Part shown: positions 23,701 through 35,551 of the stretch, one piece after another | Layout of the letters: each line of letters begins with the position of its first letter | How positions within the stretch are numbered: position 1 is the stretch's first letter | Assembly: GCA_035772785.1 (NCBI GenBank) | Contig: JAOCPU010000034.1 | Coordinates: 248,001-312,000 of the forward strand | From: Phlebiopsis flavidoalba | Taxonomy: Eukaryota; Basidiomycota; Agaricomycetes; Polyporales; Phanerochaetaceae | DNA length: 64,000 nt | Direction: 5' to 3' | Position numbers and translations under genes: made by a program | Notes under the pieces: generated by a model | Told to the model about the DNA's origin: nothing | Seen by the model: the letters and a program-made list of their open reading frames with translations, nothing else | Database searches by the model: none

Positions 23701-24899
23701 AACTTAGTCGGTGCGTGCGTGCGTGCTTGTTGTACAATTTACTCTTTGTGCTTTTGGACGACTGTATCTGATCACTTACAAATGCACGCTTCTTGGGTGC
23801 CTTTTTTTTTTGGTCATATGAAGGACAGCTTGTCCATTCTGTCATTACGAAACTATCATAGTACGTGGCATGTGGGTCGGATGAATGACAAAAATGAAGT
23901 AACAGAAGCCCAGCCATTCGCTGGCTTGAACTGACGGATATTTGCGTCGGTACCATGCAAGATCAAACATACTCTTGAAACTCTGTAGCATCGTACAACG
24001 TTCCTGAGGTGCTTTCCCGAATGTTCCTTCCCAAAACTGCGCAAAATTGAGCGTGGATATATTGAAAGAAGCTTTGGTCTACGCGTCACACGCGATGACC
24101 GTAGCATGCTTGTCTGCTCTGAGCTGTACTGGGTCTCACTTTGTTATGCACAACTTCCCATGCATCCGAAGGTCGTAAACCAATCGCGCAAGCTGACGTA
24201 AGCGCTCTCTGGCGCGTGTTCTCGTGATACTTAACGAGCTTGGTGACACTGTTGATTTGGCCGTACCACCTCTAGGACCAGGAACGGTCGGCCGCCGCGC
24301 CGATACTTCAGTAGTTTTCAGACACATAATTCTCGGGGGTGGCAGACGCAATAAAAGGAACGGGAACTGTCCGGCAAGTCAGTAGTATCCCTGAAGTCCC
24401 TTGTCTCGACTTTCCCATGCTAGCAGCCCACTAGCAGCCTGTGTATGTCAAATAGTAAGCAGGTGTTATCGATTTTCCCATGCAAGCCCGTGGATCACGT
24501 ATCCGTAAAGGGTCTGATAGGACGCTGACCTGGTCTCACATTCATGTTTGCGCGGCTGTTATATCGACTAGGTTTTGAGGGTCCTTTGCGAGATATATTG
24601 TGAGCTGATCATGAGCAATAAGCATCGTATGTGCAAAATGGTGAGTCCGCACATTATGCTAATAATTTGATGACAGAGGCAACGGGCTATGTTGATTCAG
24701 TCCATTTCCCCCATGCAAGGTCTAGCATGTACATAAGCAAGGCACCTGTCGACCTACCTTCCGTAGCACATAGCGAGCTCCCGCGCCCTTTCCTGAGGCC
24801 CATTCCAGCCCCAGCTAGCTAGTTATGTCTGAGATTTCAAACTGGACGTTACCACCCGACCTATCACGAATGTCAAGCAGCGCACGCTCGCTACGCTAG
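23701..24899. other. intergenic region
   Basis: No gene supported. A short GCGT tandem tract occurs near 23716-23728. Frames are short and unrelated to any family I know. Confidence 0.4.
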
Positions 24900-25470
24900 C
24901 TGACACCCAATGATGGCACCCCGTTTTCCGCCAATGCAAATGACTTTGTGGACGCCTCGCCAAGGTCATTTCAGCACTCGTCGTAAACTGATATATCCAA
25001 CGATGCTCACCTTTCAAATACAGTGGAATGTCTCAGTACGCCTCGCCAATGGACCAAGTACCAAATCCATAAAACGTTTCGGTAGCGCCAATTACGCCAA
25101 TGTGTTGAACCGTCCACCCGTTGGCACGACTGATTTGAGGGTCGTAACTCGCCCACTCAGTGGTACGATTCAAGAGACGCGTGTCAGGGGCCAATACACG
25201 TATGAAGTTGCATGTCGACGAGTTGGAATTTGTCGTGTGCTAAAAAATACTGTTTTCAGCATTGCCACCACGGAGCTCTCGTCTCTTCTTGGGGCCTTGG
25301 TCGACGAGGAGATCGGAGGAACCAGTGTACGTTACAGCTTCTCGATGAGCAGACACAGACGTGACTAACCGTTATGGCAGGTTGTAGCTTGCTTGAGAGT
25401 GCTACCGATCAAGCGCAACTGGTGGATTTTTGGCCCAAGACGAGATAGACGAACAGTGGTCTAGTCCATT
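24900..25470 (+). pseudogene. beta-trefoil (ricin-B-type lectin fold) gene fragment 1
   Basis: The visible pattern is VRLANG, SANYANVLNRPP, a shifted-frame QW dipeptide, then IQETRVRGQYTYEV (about 25172-25215), and LLGALVDEEIG near 25290. This resembles a recurring Agaricomycete family of lectin-fold proteins without enzymatic domain, where NG..I.N.....A and QW..-ETRVKGQY blocks repeat. The fold is that of carbohydrate-binding B-type lectins only; nothing like a toxin catalytic chain is present. No intact start or stop can be assigned, and the QW motif needs a one-base frame shift, so this is called a fragment. Recognition is by pattern, without a search. Confidence 0.35.
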
Positions 25471-26399
25471 TTGCACTGCACCGATCTTGTTGCGCAAATG
25501 CATGTAATTGTATGAGAATTCTTACCCGGGTCTATTGGCCGAGATGTCAACAGACAGACTGGATGAACTTCCGCGTGAGAAGCCACCGAGAGCGTCCCTT
25601 CTTCAAACGGTCCACAATTCAGATTAGGTTTCAAAGCGCGCGTCATCATGCGCTTACCTCGTTACGCCCTCCTAAGTAAGAGAGGTACATGTTTTGAAGT
25701 TCGCTGGCCCGGAGTCGTGGCAACACTGGAGAACGCATTCAAGTTGATCCTCGGTGACGTTGTGTGACACGACACGTCTAGACCGAGTGGCCGGACGAGG
25801 CCGGACGCCTGCCGGACGGTCGCGTGGATGGTCGCGGCGAAGCGCCGACAGTAAGGCACAGAGACACTGGACAAAATATGCTCCACTCCTTGTCTGTTCT
25901 TGTACGTATCCCGTCAGCACTCCAATCATTAGTAGTCCTTAATATCATTCCCTCGGTCGCACAAGAACATGCTCCCATCAAACGATCATCTGTGCACGGC
26001 ATTAGATCAAGTTGCCCACTGGTAGATTAAAGGTTGCTGCGTAGGTTTTCGCAAAACACAGGGACGGAGCATGGTCCATAGTACTTCTTCGCCTCAAAAT
26101 GCTGTTACTTTTCTGAGCGGTGAATGGCCGCAAAATTGTTAGGGATCTTGTATACAGGCGATCGCATGGACACTCCTCGCGGCGATTATTTTGCGCACCT
26201 AGTCGAAACATTCGGTGCCTCGAAAAGCCTAAATTTTATTCTCCAAAACCTTCGAACTTGGGTCTTGAAGAAGCCGCCCTTCGGGCGGACGGTTTGTAGC
26301 CACGACACATCCTATTCAATCGGAGCCCATCATAGGAAGGGTATGGCGAGGGAGCCCCCGGCCTCCGGGCCCCTTTGATTTCCTCGTTTCATTGCACCC

Positions 26400-27280
26400 A
26401 TGGGACTCGGGACCGCTCGCTGGAAGATACCACTGCGTCATGTGGAACTCTAGAACGGTGCAAACGAGGCTTTTCCAAGAGGATTTTCGGTGCAACAAGG
26501 ATCATTGTCAGGAGGATGCGGCAAACTGTACGCAAGACATCTCCTTCCCCCTCTCAACACTCGCCCTTTCGCCAAGCCACCCGCTGCTTGATTCAACGTC
26601 TCTAGCAAAGTCGGCTCGCCAATGCACGTCCACTCTGGAAAACTGGATACTATCTTATCACCAACGAGGAATGGGGAAACTTTGCTGCTATGTACAAACG
26701 AGATGGCCGTGGGATGCGGGCGATCGTTCGAGCGGAGGCAAACGATGAATCGGATGACATTAAGGCAAGCTGAGAGCTAGATCGCGCTTTTAGTTGCCCT
26801 TGCTTATGTCAACTTAAGTGGTTTATCAAACGTCTTGCGAATGGGAACTATTTTTTCACAGCGCGGAACAGAATACGCCTATGCTATTCGCAATGGTTGC
26901 CTTAAACGGCATGGTCCCAATGTGTCTATTGAAAGGAAGACCCGAGAATCACAACCAGCAATGGATGATCGGAGACACGCGATATCCTGGGAGCTACTGG
27001 TACATTTGTATATTCTCTGTGTCTCATATGGTAACGTCTTACTGTCCGTGTTCCGCACGCAGCATCAGGAAAACTGATAATCCATAATATTTTGGAGTTA
27101 CCTGACGGCGAAATTGGTAGTCCGGAAGTCGGTACTGTGATTATGTGTTTTAAACTAAATCTCGAGCCTTCTGAAAAGTAAGTACGATGTATTTTAGGTG
27201 TTGCTCGTTGTGCAATCCAATGGTTGGCAAGGGCTAGTATGGAAATTTACAAAAACAGATCCACCGCGTGACTAATAAAG
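26400..27280 (+). pseudogene. beta-trefoil (ricin-B-type lectin fold) gene fragment 2
   Basis: One exon near 26640-26765 reads LANARPLWKTGYYLITNEEW and AAMYKRDGRGMRAIVRAEA. After an intron-like gap, the block from about 26830 has RLANG, GTEYAYAIRNG in one frame and LNGMV with NHNQQWMIGDTRY (about 26947-26985) in another. The NQQW is a direct match to the QxW signature of beta-trefoil lectin repeats. LELPDGEIG (about 27096) and LVWKFTKTDPP (about 27235) look like the start and end of the next lobe. Frame breaks between lobes prevent a complete model. It is similar in order to fragment 1, so the two are probably paralogues. A carbohydrate-binding role is inferred from fold only. Confidence 0.4.
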
Positions 27281-28669
27281 CGTCGGACTACTCCTCTGCC
27301 TTCGACGCAACAGCAAGTCAATGAAGCGCCGACGCTTGATGGGGCACGTCTCGTCGACGACTTGCAGGCATTTGTTACCATCCGGCAATGAATCCAAACA
27401 ATACATGCGAGCGACGGGCAATGTGTGGGCTTTCTTTCAACGGTCAATACCGTGATGAAGTATGTTTCTATTTGCGGTTCGTAATCTTGGGCAGAAAAGT
27501 AGTCCTCATCAGTAAGCTATCTCTTCTTTGTCATACATATCGTGGCATTGAGCACGCTGGAGCTAGATCTTAAGACCGGAAAGCATGTTAACATGTACAA
27601 TCATGAATGACGTTACGTGCAAGGGTCCCCGGCGATGGCTTGGCCCTAGGAGTGCGACGTATCAGCGGCAATCATTTCCGACCTCACTATCTCAGGCTAT
27701 CAATGGCAAAACGGAGAGACGCATTATTTGTCTAGTCAGACTGGTAATGCAGCGTATGCGGAGGATCGGTAGAGGTGAAGAAGATTGCAGACATCTCCTG
27801 TCAGCTTGCCATTGAGAAAATGTGTGTATTTGGCCTCGTGACCTTACAATCCATGACTGACATGTTAAAACAGGCCATTGCAGCGGCCTCCGCGGGATCA
27901 ATAATACTGCGGAATCATGCAAATGATTATGCATGAAGGTTACCAACGATCGTGGCCGTTGTATTCGATACTCCGGCTTAAACAGTGACGGATGCTCGGT
28001 TCATAGTACAAGCGAAAGGCGGATAATCTTGCCTCATCGGTTCGTCGCGTTGATTGTATGGATGAGCTAATCTTCAATATTGACAGTCACTAATACGGGC
28101 TATTGTAACAAATGCGCCTTCACCTTAATCTACACGCAAACGGCAACTCCGTTTTTGCTAGATGCGATGGTGAAAGGGGAAGGTGTCAGTTTCTCTCTTC
28201 AAACCTAAACGGTGGCAAGATATTTCTTGCTATCTCAGTGCAATCTACTGGCGGGGAAAGTGAGAACGAGATACTTGAGTTCCTTCGGAATCAGAGGGTG
28301 GGGGCTTTGGCTCACTAGAGGTCACTACAAGTCTCGGCGCAGAAATGTTGGATCAGAGTCGAGAATGTTTCAAACCAGTGACACATACGTTACAATTCCA
28401 GCGACATTCGATTGAATATAAGGTACACGATTATGTTAATTACATGGTAAAATTCGACGGCTGGTATTCGTCTTGGTCACCTCGGTGAAAAGATGTTACC
28501 AATTTATGTACCTGCAATAGCTGGCACTTGGCCACACAAGCGAAGTCTAGCTCCGGAAGCGTTGCTCACAGCGATAGCTTTAACGAGTTGTGTTACGGAT
28601 TCTGCAGATAAGGTACCCTGATGGTCTTGGAACATTTGATGGGCCTGTCTACCCCGTAGTTGAAACTAT
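27281..28669. other. unresolved region
   Basis: Short frames only. One stretch near 27550-27650 (ELDLKTGKHVNMYNHE) could be a further degraded lectin lobe, but a QxW motif is missing. Confidence 0.3.
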
Positions 28670-31600
28670 CTACTGGACTTTAACATATGCACTAGCATAA
28701 CCATCGTCTGCTACTGTAACACACTCTTCATTACATACAAGCATCTTGTAGCTATGTTGTGTAAATGTTACTAATGTCAGTGACAATGTCATACGTCCCA
28801 TATCATTCACCGCGTCCCAATCATATGAGCCCTGACACGAACTACGCTTTTTACTGTCCGACGAGAAGAAAGCAACAGACGAGACACGCCGTTTAGTATG
28901 ACCACGTAGAGGGGTCCACAGACAATGGCTCTCTCCAGTCCTCGGCGGTCCCACGACACAAACTGTCCTATCATACGAAGCCCGAGGCGATGGTATCTGC
29001 CATCAGGCGAAACGGCATACGAGTTGAGCGAATATAACCGACCTTTCATGGGCACGGAGTGGATCGAAAACTAGAGTCGCCCGACTCAAGATCCGCAGAA
29101 GCTGATGAGTGTCCAAGGACCCCGAGACGGCCCGGGTTTGTGTTCGGTGTAAAGGCAATGACCAGCGACTGGCGCAGATTGTGCTGTAACAGTTCTCAGC
29201 ATGGTGCGTGTCTCGAACTCCAGATGATTGCCTGCATTAACGATCCGAGTCTAGAGATGATACGGCGGCCGTCGGGTGAGAACGCCACACACTGGACTGA
29301 GCCAGTCTGCTTCACAAAGCGGCTCTCCGAACCGCATCGTCCGGTCTCCACCTCCCACGTCCGCATATTGTCCAGTCCGCCGAGCCAGACACGACGTGTG
29401 CTTGCCGTTTGGGGAGAACGCTACCGGGGAATGAGCACGAGGTGCTGTGGCCAGTTAGAGGTCAAACCCAGTGGCCTGCAGCAGTCGCCACAGCCCAGAT
29501 GTTAGGATAGTGTTGTCGTCCGACTACCGACGCCGGATTGCGTGTGCTCGAGTGAGAGTAGAACGCAACTGAATGGCGGAAACAACGCGAGCACGTCATG
29601 GTCCCCTGTGGAGAGAGCAGTCTGGCCGTAATTTCGCGTCCTGTTACCTGGCCGTCCCAGATCGTCGATGGTCCCCGCCTGCATGAACCAGAGACAATGG
29701 TATCTCCCATCGGCGCGAGCATTGCGACTTGAAGGAGACTCGGGCAGAGACCCGACTAGGTCTACGTACGACTCGGGTCGATAGATTCGGTACATGTTTT
29801 GCAAAGCAAATATAATAATTAGCGAACGTTATCGCATCGCTATGCTATGTGACCTCGAGTTCATGCACCGCAGAAACGAGACGCGCTCAGGTTTACCTTC
29901 ATGGAGAACATTTTCGGGGGTTCGAGCATTAATTCGTGATAGCCACTTCTGTAGTGTACCGCCTTTTGAATGCGTACTTTGAGTTTGATACATCGATTAG
30001 TGGAATAGATTGGAAAACGAAGCGAGCGCCAATATGATAATAGCCATGAACAACGCGACGCTGATGCGTGTTGAGATTCATCTTCTGAGCCGAGCTTCTA
30101 TAGTGGTGTTTCTATCTCAGAGCCTATCAAAGTAGGAGCTCTGAGCTCGCCATCTGCCAATGAGGAGAAACTGGCAGCGTCGATGATGGAATGAGAACCT
30201 CCACGTACTTGCGGAGAATCCAACCTCGTGAGAGCCAGCGCAAAAAGACCAGTAAAGGGCTTACATTTCGAAGTCAACTCCATGAACGTATCAGGTTCCT
30301 ATCGCTCTCCCTGTTCATATTTCAACTGATACACCCACACGGGACAAAGGTCAAAGTCTCTCGCGCAGCGTTTCCGTAGCGATCAATATAGAATATCTAG
30401 TGCCGGCGAGCCTCCGTCCCGCGTCTCGTCTCGTCTATGTACTTTGGTAAGTCTTACGTATTGCATTTTCCAGATTCCGGATTTGATCCCATTTCAAAAC
30501 GTGTCCAAGCTCGTCCCGTGGTGTTCTCTCGCGCAGCCGGTACGTATTCCGGATGTGTTTCTTCATGTGTACCTAACCACCGACTCGTGAATGAGCTGGC
30601 CCTCCCTGCATACGTCGTCCGCGTGCAAGATTAGGTGGCCTAAGGGGAGAGTAAGAACAGTGTTCGCTTCGCGTCTGTCTGATTGAGAGTCGTGACATAC
30701 CACCGTTTTGATCTGATCTGGGTCCTTGTACGTCAGTCGTCTGTCGAAACGGATAAATCTCCATGATGCGCCAGATCCGCGTCATGTGAAGAGTTTTTCT
30801 CCGGGACTCCCGCACCCTTTTACGGTTTCAGCTTGACTCTCAGGCCGTATTGTATAGACTCGTACAGCATCCAGCGCAGCGAAGGACCGAACTTGTCGAG
30901 GTCTACATTTTTCTGAGTTGCCGCCGCCACTGAAACTCAATCAACATGGCGCCCCCATGCGAATGATAGTACGACGAACACTCACATATCCGAGTGCGAA
31001 CTGACAAACCATACCTCTTTAACGCGACTGCTGTGGTGCGCCGTGTACGATTGATAGACCTTGAGGTTCGCAGCTCCCTCCGCGGGGAGGCGGGGGGGGG
31101 GCCAGCACCGCCGTTCAATATTCCGGGGAGGAAACTTTCCTCGCCGCTCGTCGAGGGACAGGGCGTGGCGGCAGCCGCAGACGTTGGTCATGCCGCTAAC
31201 CGTTTCAGGGAAGCTTGGTCCGCGCGTGACACCGACAGAGGAGACGGTGTCCCTATGAGGTGGAATCAGCGAAACTGTTTACACCAGGAGGCATATGGGA
31301 CGCACCAGACGCCGACGAGGTGCACGTTGGCATGCTCGTGGGAGAGAGCGTCTCCTTGTATCTCGCCGTGAGGATTTTGATTTTTCTCCATGGCCGCAAT
31401 GTGCTTGGCCTCATTGTAAAATACCTTGAGAAACCAGGATTGATACTGTGGGGGTGCGGTTGATGTTTGCGAGGTACAAGTTCGTATGCACTGTGAAGTC
31501 ATGAGCAAAATCTCTTGAACAGATCCTAAATGCTTACAATGCCGATTTGGTCGTCGTTTCCCTTGTGTAGAAGTCCGACCTGAGAATGACATTCGTTGAA

Positions 31601-32287
31601 ATAACCGCGAATTATGAGACGAGTGCACTAACTGTTGCTATCATGCCGGAAAGATGATTCTTACTTGGTACGCGCCGCGTGAGAATCCTGTAAAAGGCCC
31701 ACAGACATAAATTGGGTGCAAATTCATGATTGTATGCATGCTGCTCACCGAACAAGTATATGATCTTTGGGTCCCCTCGTCGGTAGTTTTCCGATAGCCA
31801 CCGGTGTAAGCATTCAGGATGATTCGCTTCAAGTTCCTGTTCTCTGAGTTCGATCCAGTGTCTTTGGATCCACCCTCGAAGACTCACCAAGCTACAGCCA
31901 TGTCCCATGAATGTATGACAGTCTGCTTGGTCCGACCAAACCAGTTGGATTCCTTCACAAATGTGCCGATGCCGCTATTGTAGTACGTCAACTGCTCGTC
32001 GTCCTTTTCTAGACGACTGTATAGCTCTACGACGTTAGTGTTCTGTCATTCCGGCGTTGGTTATCTCTGACCTTTCAGGGTTGTAGGTTCACACACTCAC
32101 CTGGAAACCGAACTGGTTTTGGCAGTCCCGTCGATGGATACAACGAGATTTCGTCCACGACCGGCGCCCTCGGGAAGTGATTTGCATTCGCAATAAGACT
32201 TCGAGCTTCAGGCCGTGTGGAATCGCTGTCTCGTTCTCGATAACAAATTGTTTTGGGGACTGTTTGAAGGTTCATTTCCAGCAACAT
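28670..32287 (-). CDS. second DUF2235-WD40 gene, inverted and more degraded
   Basis: Paralogue of 14962-18805 on the opposite strand and of almost the same length. The start ATG at 32287 leads to GRNLVVSIDGTAKTSSVS (about 32150-32095), an intron, then NTNVVELYSRLEKDD, EQLTYYNSGIGTFVKES (about 31990-31940), HRWLSENYRRGD (about 31805) and the nucleophile elbow SRGAYQVRI split by an intron (about 31685). CRHALSLDERRGKFPP (about 31170-31125), VWFVSSHSDM (about 31010-30983) and RIWRIMEIYPFRQ (about 30775) follow. The intron after the first block is at the same place as in the plus copy. WD40-like remnants run from about 29800 to 28700 (for example GDTIVSGS, GHTKRRVSSVAFFSSDSK) but keep few intact repeats, with stops and frame jumps. 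It may be a pseudogene or a diverged allele-like paralogue. Confidence 0.6.
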
Positions 32288-34064
32288 TTCCAGCAGAGGG
32301 AGAGGGAGGCGGATGGTGGTTTAGCGACAAGCGAGTCATAAGTGTCTAGCACAATACGCTTTTTAGGTCACGTACCCATGCCGTGCTGGAACGAGACTGA
32401 TGCTGCACCACCCTGCACCTGGCTATTCAAGTTGACGTCCATCGAAGCGCCCCTTGGGGCTGTCCGACCCAGTTGCAGTTGTTGATTCAGGCGACGCGGG
32501 GGACTTGTGAGAGAATATCGTTATGCCTGGCACGAGGAGCCTCTATAGCCCAAAAGCTACTGAGAAGGTCGCTGCCCTGGCATCTAGTTGACAGATGCGA
32601 GGGTCTGCGGGGCGCGCATGAGTGATTCGCTGGTGTGATCAATGTGAACGGCCACAAAGCATAAAGCAGCCACGCGTGTGGCCCTCTGTGTGTTCAACGG
32701 TATCTTTCTTTTTTTTTTCGCTGTAGTTACAAGGTTTTCTCCCGAAAACGATTCTTTTCTGGTATTAGTTTGCTCTGTAGCCTCCGAAACTGTCGTGATG
32801 AGAGTACAATACTCACGATGTGTCGTGCATGTCGGAGACAGTACACAAAGTTGCGGAGTCCTTCAAACAGTGCCTACTCTCACTTGAACTCATGTGACGG
32901 TGACTGGTGAAAATGCATGCTTAGTAAGTGTTAAGTTACGAGGTCACAAGCTGAGGATCGAGACTCGATGGCAGGGCGCGAGTGATCGGATGGTCCGGGC
33001 CGGGTAGTACCGACATCCTATCTGCGATTAGCCTAATTTTAGTAGCCCACCCCCCCACCACACCCACAACAAATCGTGGCGCTGTGGCTAGCCGCGTTTT
33101 CTCTGCTCTCTCATGTTCATCAGTGCTCCACGTTCTTCGAGCAGCTACCCCGAGCAGCTCACGACAAACGCTGTGGCGTTGAAATTCATCAGAGCCACCG
33201 ATATCAGAGCCAGGGGTGTCATATTACTGATTATTTCTACTTCTTTCAATCTAACCAGCTATAACCTATTCGTGTCGGTGACTCTTTTAAATCCTCCAGG
33301 CTGCGAGAGCTTGCGGCAAATACGAGATGGTGGCGTCTCCGAACTGTAGAGTCCAAAACCTCCTGCCTCCAATGAGGCAGTCCTTCGCGGAGCGAGATCC
33401 ATACGACAAGAATGTAGCGCTGCTTCCTTCGTGACGTCGATTCGGTGGTTTAGAGCTTTGTTGATGACCTGGCTCAGGCTTAATGAGCGGAAGGTTAGAT
33501 TCTTGACGGTCTTGACTTTGCACAGCTTTCACAGATGTCCTTGCCACGCCATTCTCATTTCATGGTGATCGCTCAAACTTTACGTATAAGCGAATGCTGA
33601 TGATGATAGCGTGCAAGTCATTTGCGGCCGGTTAGCCGTTTGATACCTTCAAGCTGATAATCAAGACCCGAATCATATTTCCTCGAACCCGAAGAGGACC
33701 TCTGACGTGCCAACATCAACAGACTTCATGACGCCCACAGAAGATGGATCAGTTGCTCGTCTCTTCTAGTATCTTTTCCAGTGCAAAAGGCTACATTTAG
33801 GATGTGAGCCTACATCAGACACGCCATGAGGCATCCGTGCGCATCTCACATATTCTTTAGATCAGGCGCCTCAAGGCCGTAGCTTCAGCCAGCATCGCTA
33901 CGAAATAGTGCTGTAGAGGCGTGCAGGACGTTACACGACTTGTCCGCGCGGCCCTCATGAGCCCCTATATGCTAGGAGAAGCTACACGGCGAGTCCATTC
34001 CCCACCCCCGTGTCTCAGTGACTATGCCCTTTCCACTTCAAGGACATATTTTATCAAAACCCAC
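32288..34064. other. intergenic region
   Basis: No gene supported. A minus frame at 33287-33547 and a plus frame at 33113-33349 are open but show no motif. Confidence 0.4.
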
Positions 34065-35551
34065 ATGTCGGGACCTACTGACGATACATCGCCGCCGCTC
34101 GTCCCTCCAAAGCCATCAATTCCAAAGCCACCAATGAAAGCCAGTAACGACATCAAGGCAGCGCCCGCAAAAGCCATTATTCGTGAGATACGGATAGCAC
34201 CACTGCCGACGAGTCACCACTAATTCGACGTTCCGACGTCCACAGTGTCATGGGACCGACAGGCGTCGGAAAGTCCACTGTACGTTCCATCTATGACTAG
34301 ACGTTGGCCCCATCCATTCACGATTGTGTTTCAGTTCATCAACTTGGCGAGCGCGTCAAGTCTACGAACTAGTGACAGCTTGAAATCTGTACAGACAACG
34401 TAGAGCTTTCCCCCGACCGTTCACTGTCGATAGCGCGGAGGTCGTGCTCGTAGATACCCCCGGATTCGACGACACCGATAAAGGAGATGCAGAAGTCTTG
34501 AGTACTGTCTACAGACTTCTTGTCAACGAGTAAGCCCGTATCATTCTTTTTTTACCGGCTATCATAAACTCGATAAAAGATACAGCGAGAGAACGGCTGT
34601 TAAGAGGAATCTTGTACCTCCATAGGATCTCCGACAATCGTGTTTCGGGTACCGCCATCCGATAACATGCGCTTCTACCGGGAACTTTGCGGCCCCGACG
34701 CCCTAATCGAATAGCGTCATTGTCACCAATATGTGGGGTGGTGTGGACCCCGAGGTCGGTAACTCGCGCGAAGCCGATCTCGTCTCGAACGTCCACTTCT
34801 TCAAACACGCCATTGACCAGGGCGCGCGCATCATGCGCCACGACAAAACCGAGGCGTCCGCGGAACTACGCCCATCGCATACGTACGCCACATTCTTAGT
34901 CCCGGACGCCGCAGCCCGCTGCGCGTGCAACAAGAGCTCGTCCGACGAGCGAAAGCAGATCTACCAGACCGCCGCGGGCGAGGCGCTCCTGCATGATCTC
35001 GCGCTGCTTCAGCAGCGCCACCACGCGGAGATGGAGGCTCTCGAGCAGGAGATCGTACTAGGGGGGAGGAAAGGAGGAGCGGGTTTGTCGCCGTGCTGGG
35101 GAGGGAGTAGAGGGAGATGAGTAGGAGAGGGAGCAGGACGAGGAGAGCGCAGCGGGAGCTGGGAAGAAGGAGGCAAAGGGAGAAGAAAGGAGCGCGCGCG
35201 TTTCCCTTTAATGTGTTTATCTCCCTGCGCGGAGATGAGGACGCCGTGCGGAGTGGGGGTTGGGGAGGTGCCGTGGGCGAGGATGTGGCAGCGCGCGTGT
35301 CCGCGAGAACAGAGCAGAGGAAAGAGTGGCTGGTGCAGCTGCGGAACGCCGTGCTCGAGCGCGCCGCCCAACGCCAGGCAGAGACACAGCCCCAGGCGGC
35401 GCTCCTCGCGTCAAGCACTGTCGTGCCTGATGATGCGCCCCCCCCCCTGCGGAGCCCGTGGCTGGACCGAAGAAGTCAGCGGAAGTCTTTCCTAGTATTA
35501 ACCAAACTTACCGGTATTGCCCTCGTGTACAAGCTGCAGAGGTATCAGTGA
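34065..35551 (+). CDS. AIG1-like P-loop GTPase D, Pro-rich start
   Basis: Fourth paralogue, 25 kb from the A-C array. The ATG at 34065 opens a Pro/Lys-rich N-terminus (MSGPTDDTSPPLVPPKPSIP). After one frame jump the P-loop SVMGPTGVGKST ends at 34279, and an intron (34280-34334) begins right there as in A, B and C. FINLASASSLRTSDSLKS, G3 VVLVDTPGFDDTD (about 34445-34483) and an intron (from 34531) follow. LLRGILYLHRISDNRV (about 34595-34645) leads to SVIVTNMWGGVDPEVGNS (G4 position, about 34715-34765) and then FFKHAIDQGARIMRHD. The tail has TAAGEALLHDLALLQQRH and further coiled coil to about 35400, with frame breaks at 35060-35120. The last exon is unclear; the frame to 35551 is used here, and another runs to 35712. 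VTNMW is the form of G4 I regard as usual for the family. Confidence 0.7.

Noticed and set aside
26270..26288. CCGCCC-TTC-GGGCGG hairpin
   Set aside because: Short self-complementary sequence inside a fragmentary region; no other evidence of an RNA element.
34831..35418. 195-residue minus-strand open frame
   Set aside because: It is the shadow of the coiled-coil part of GTPase D; low-complexity content only.
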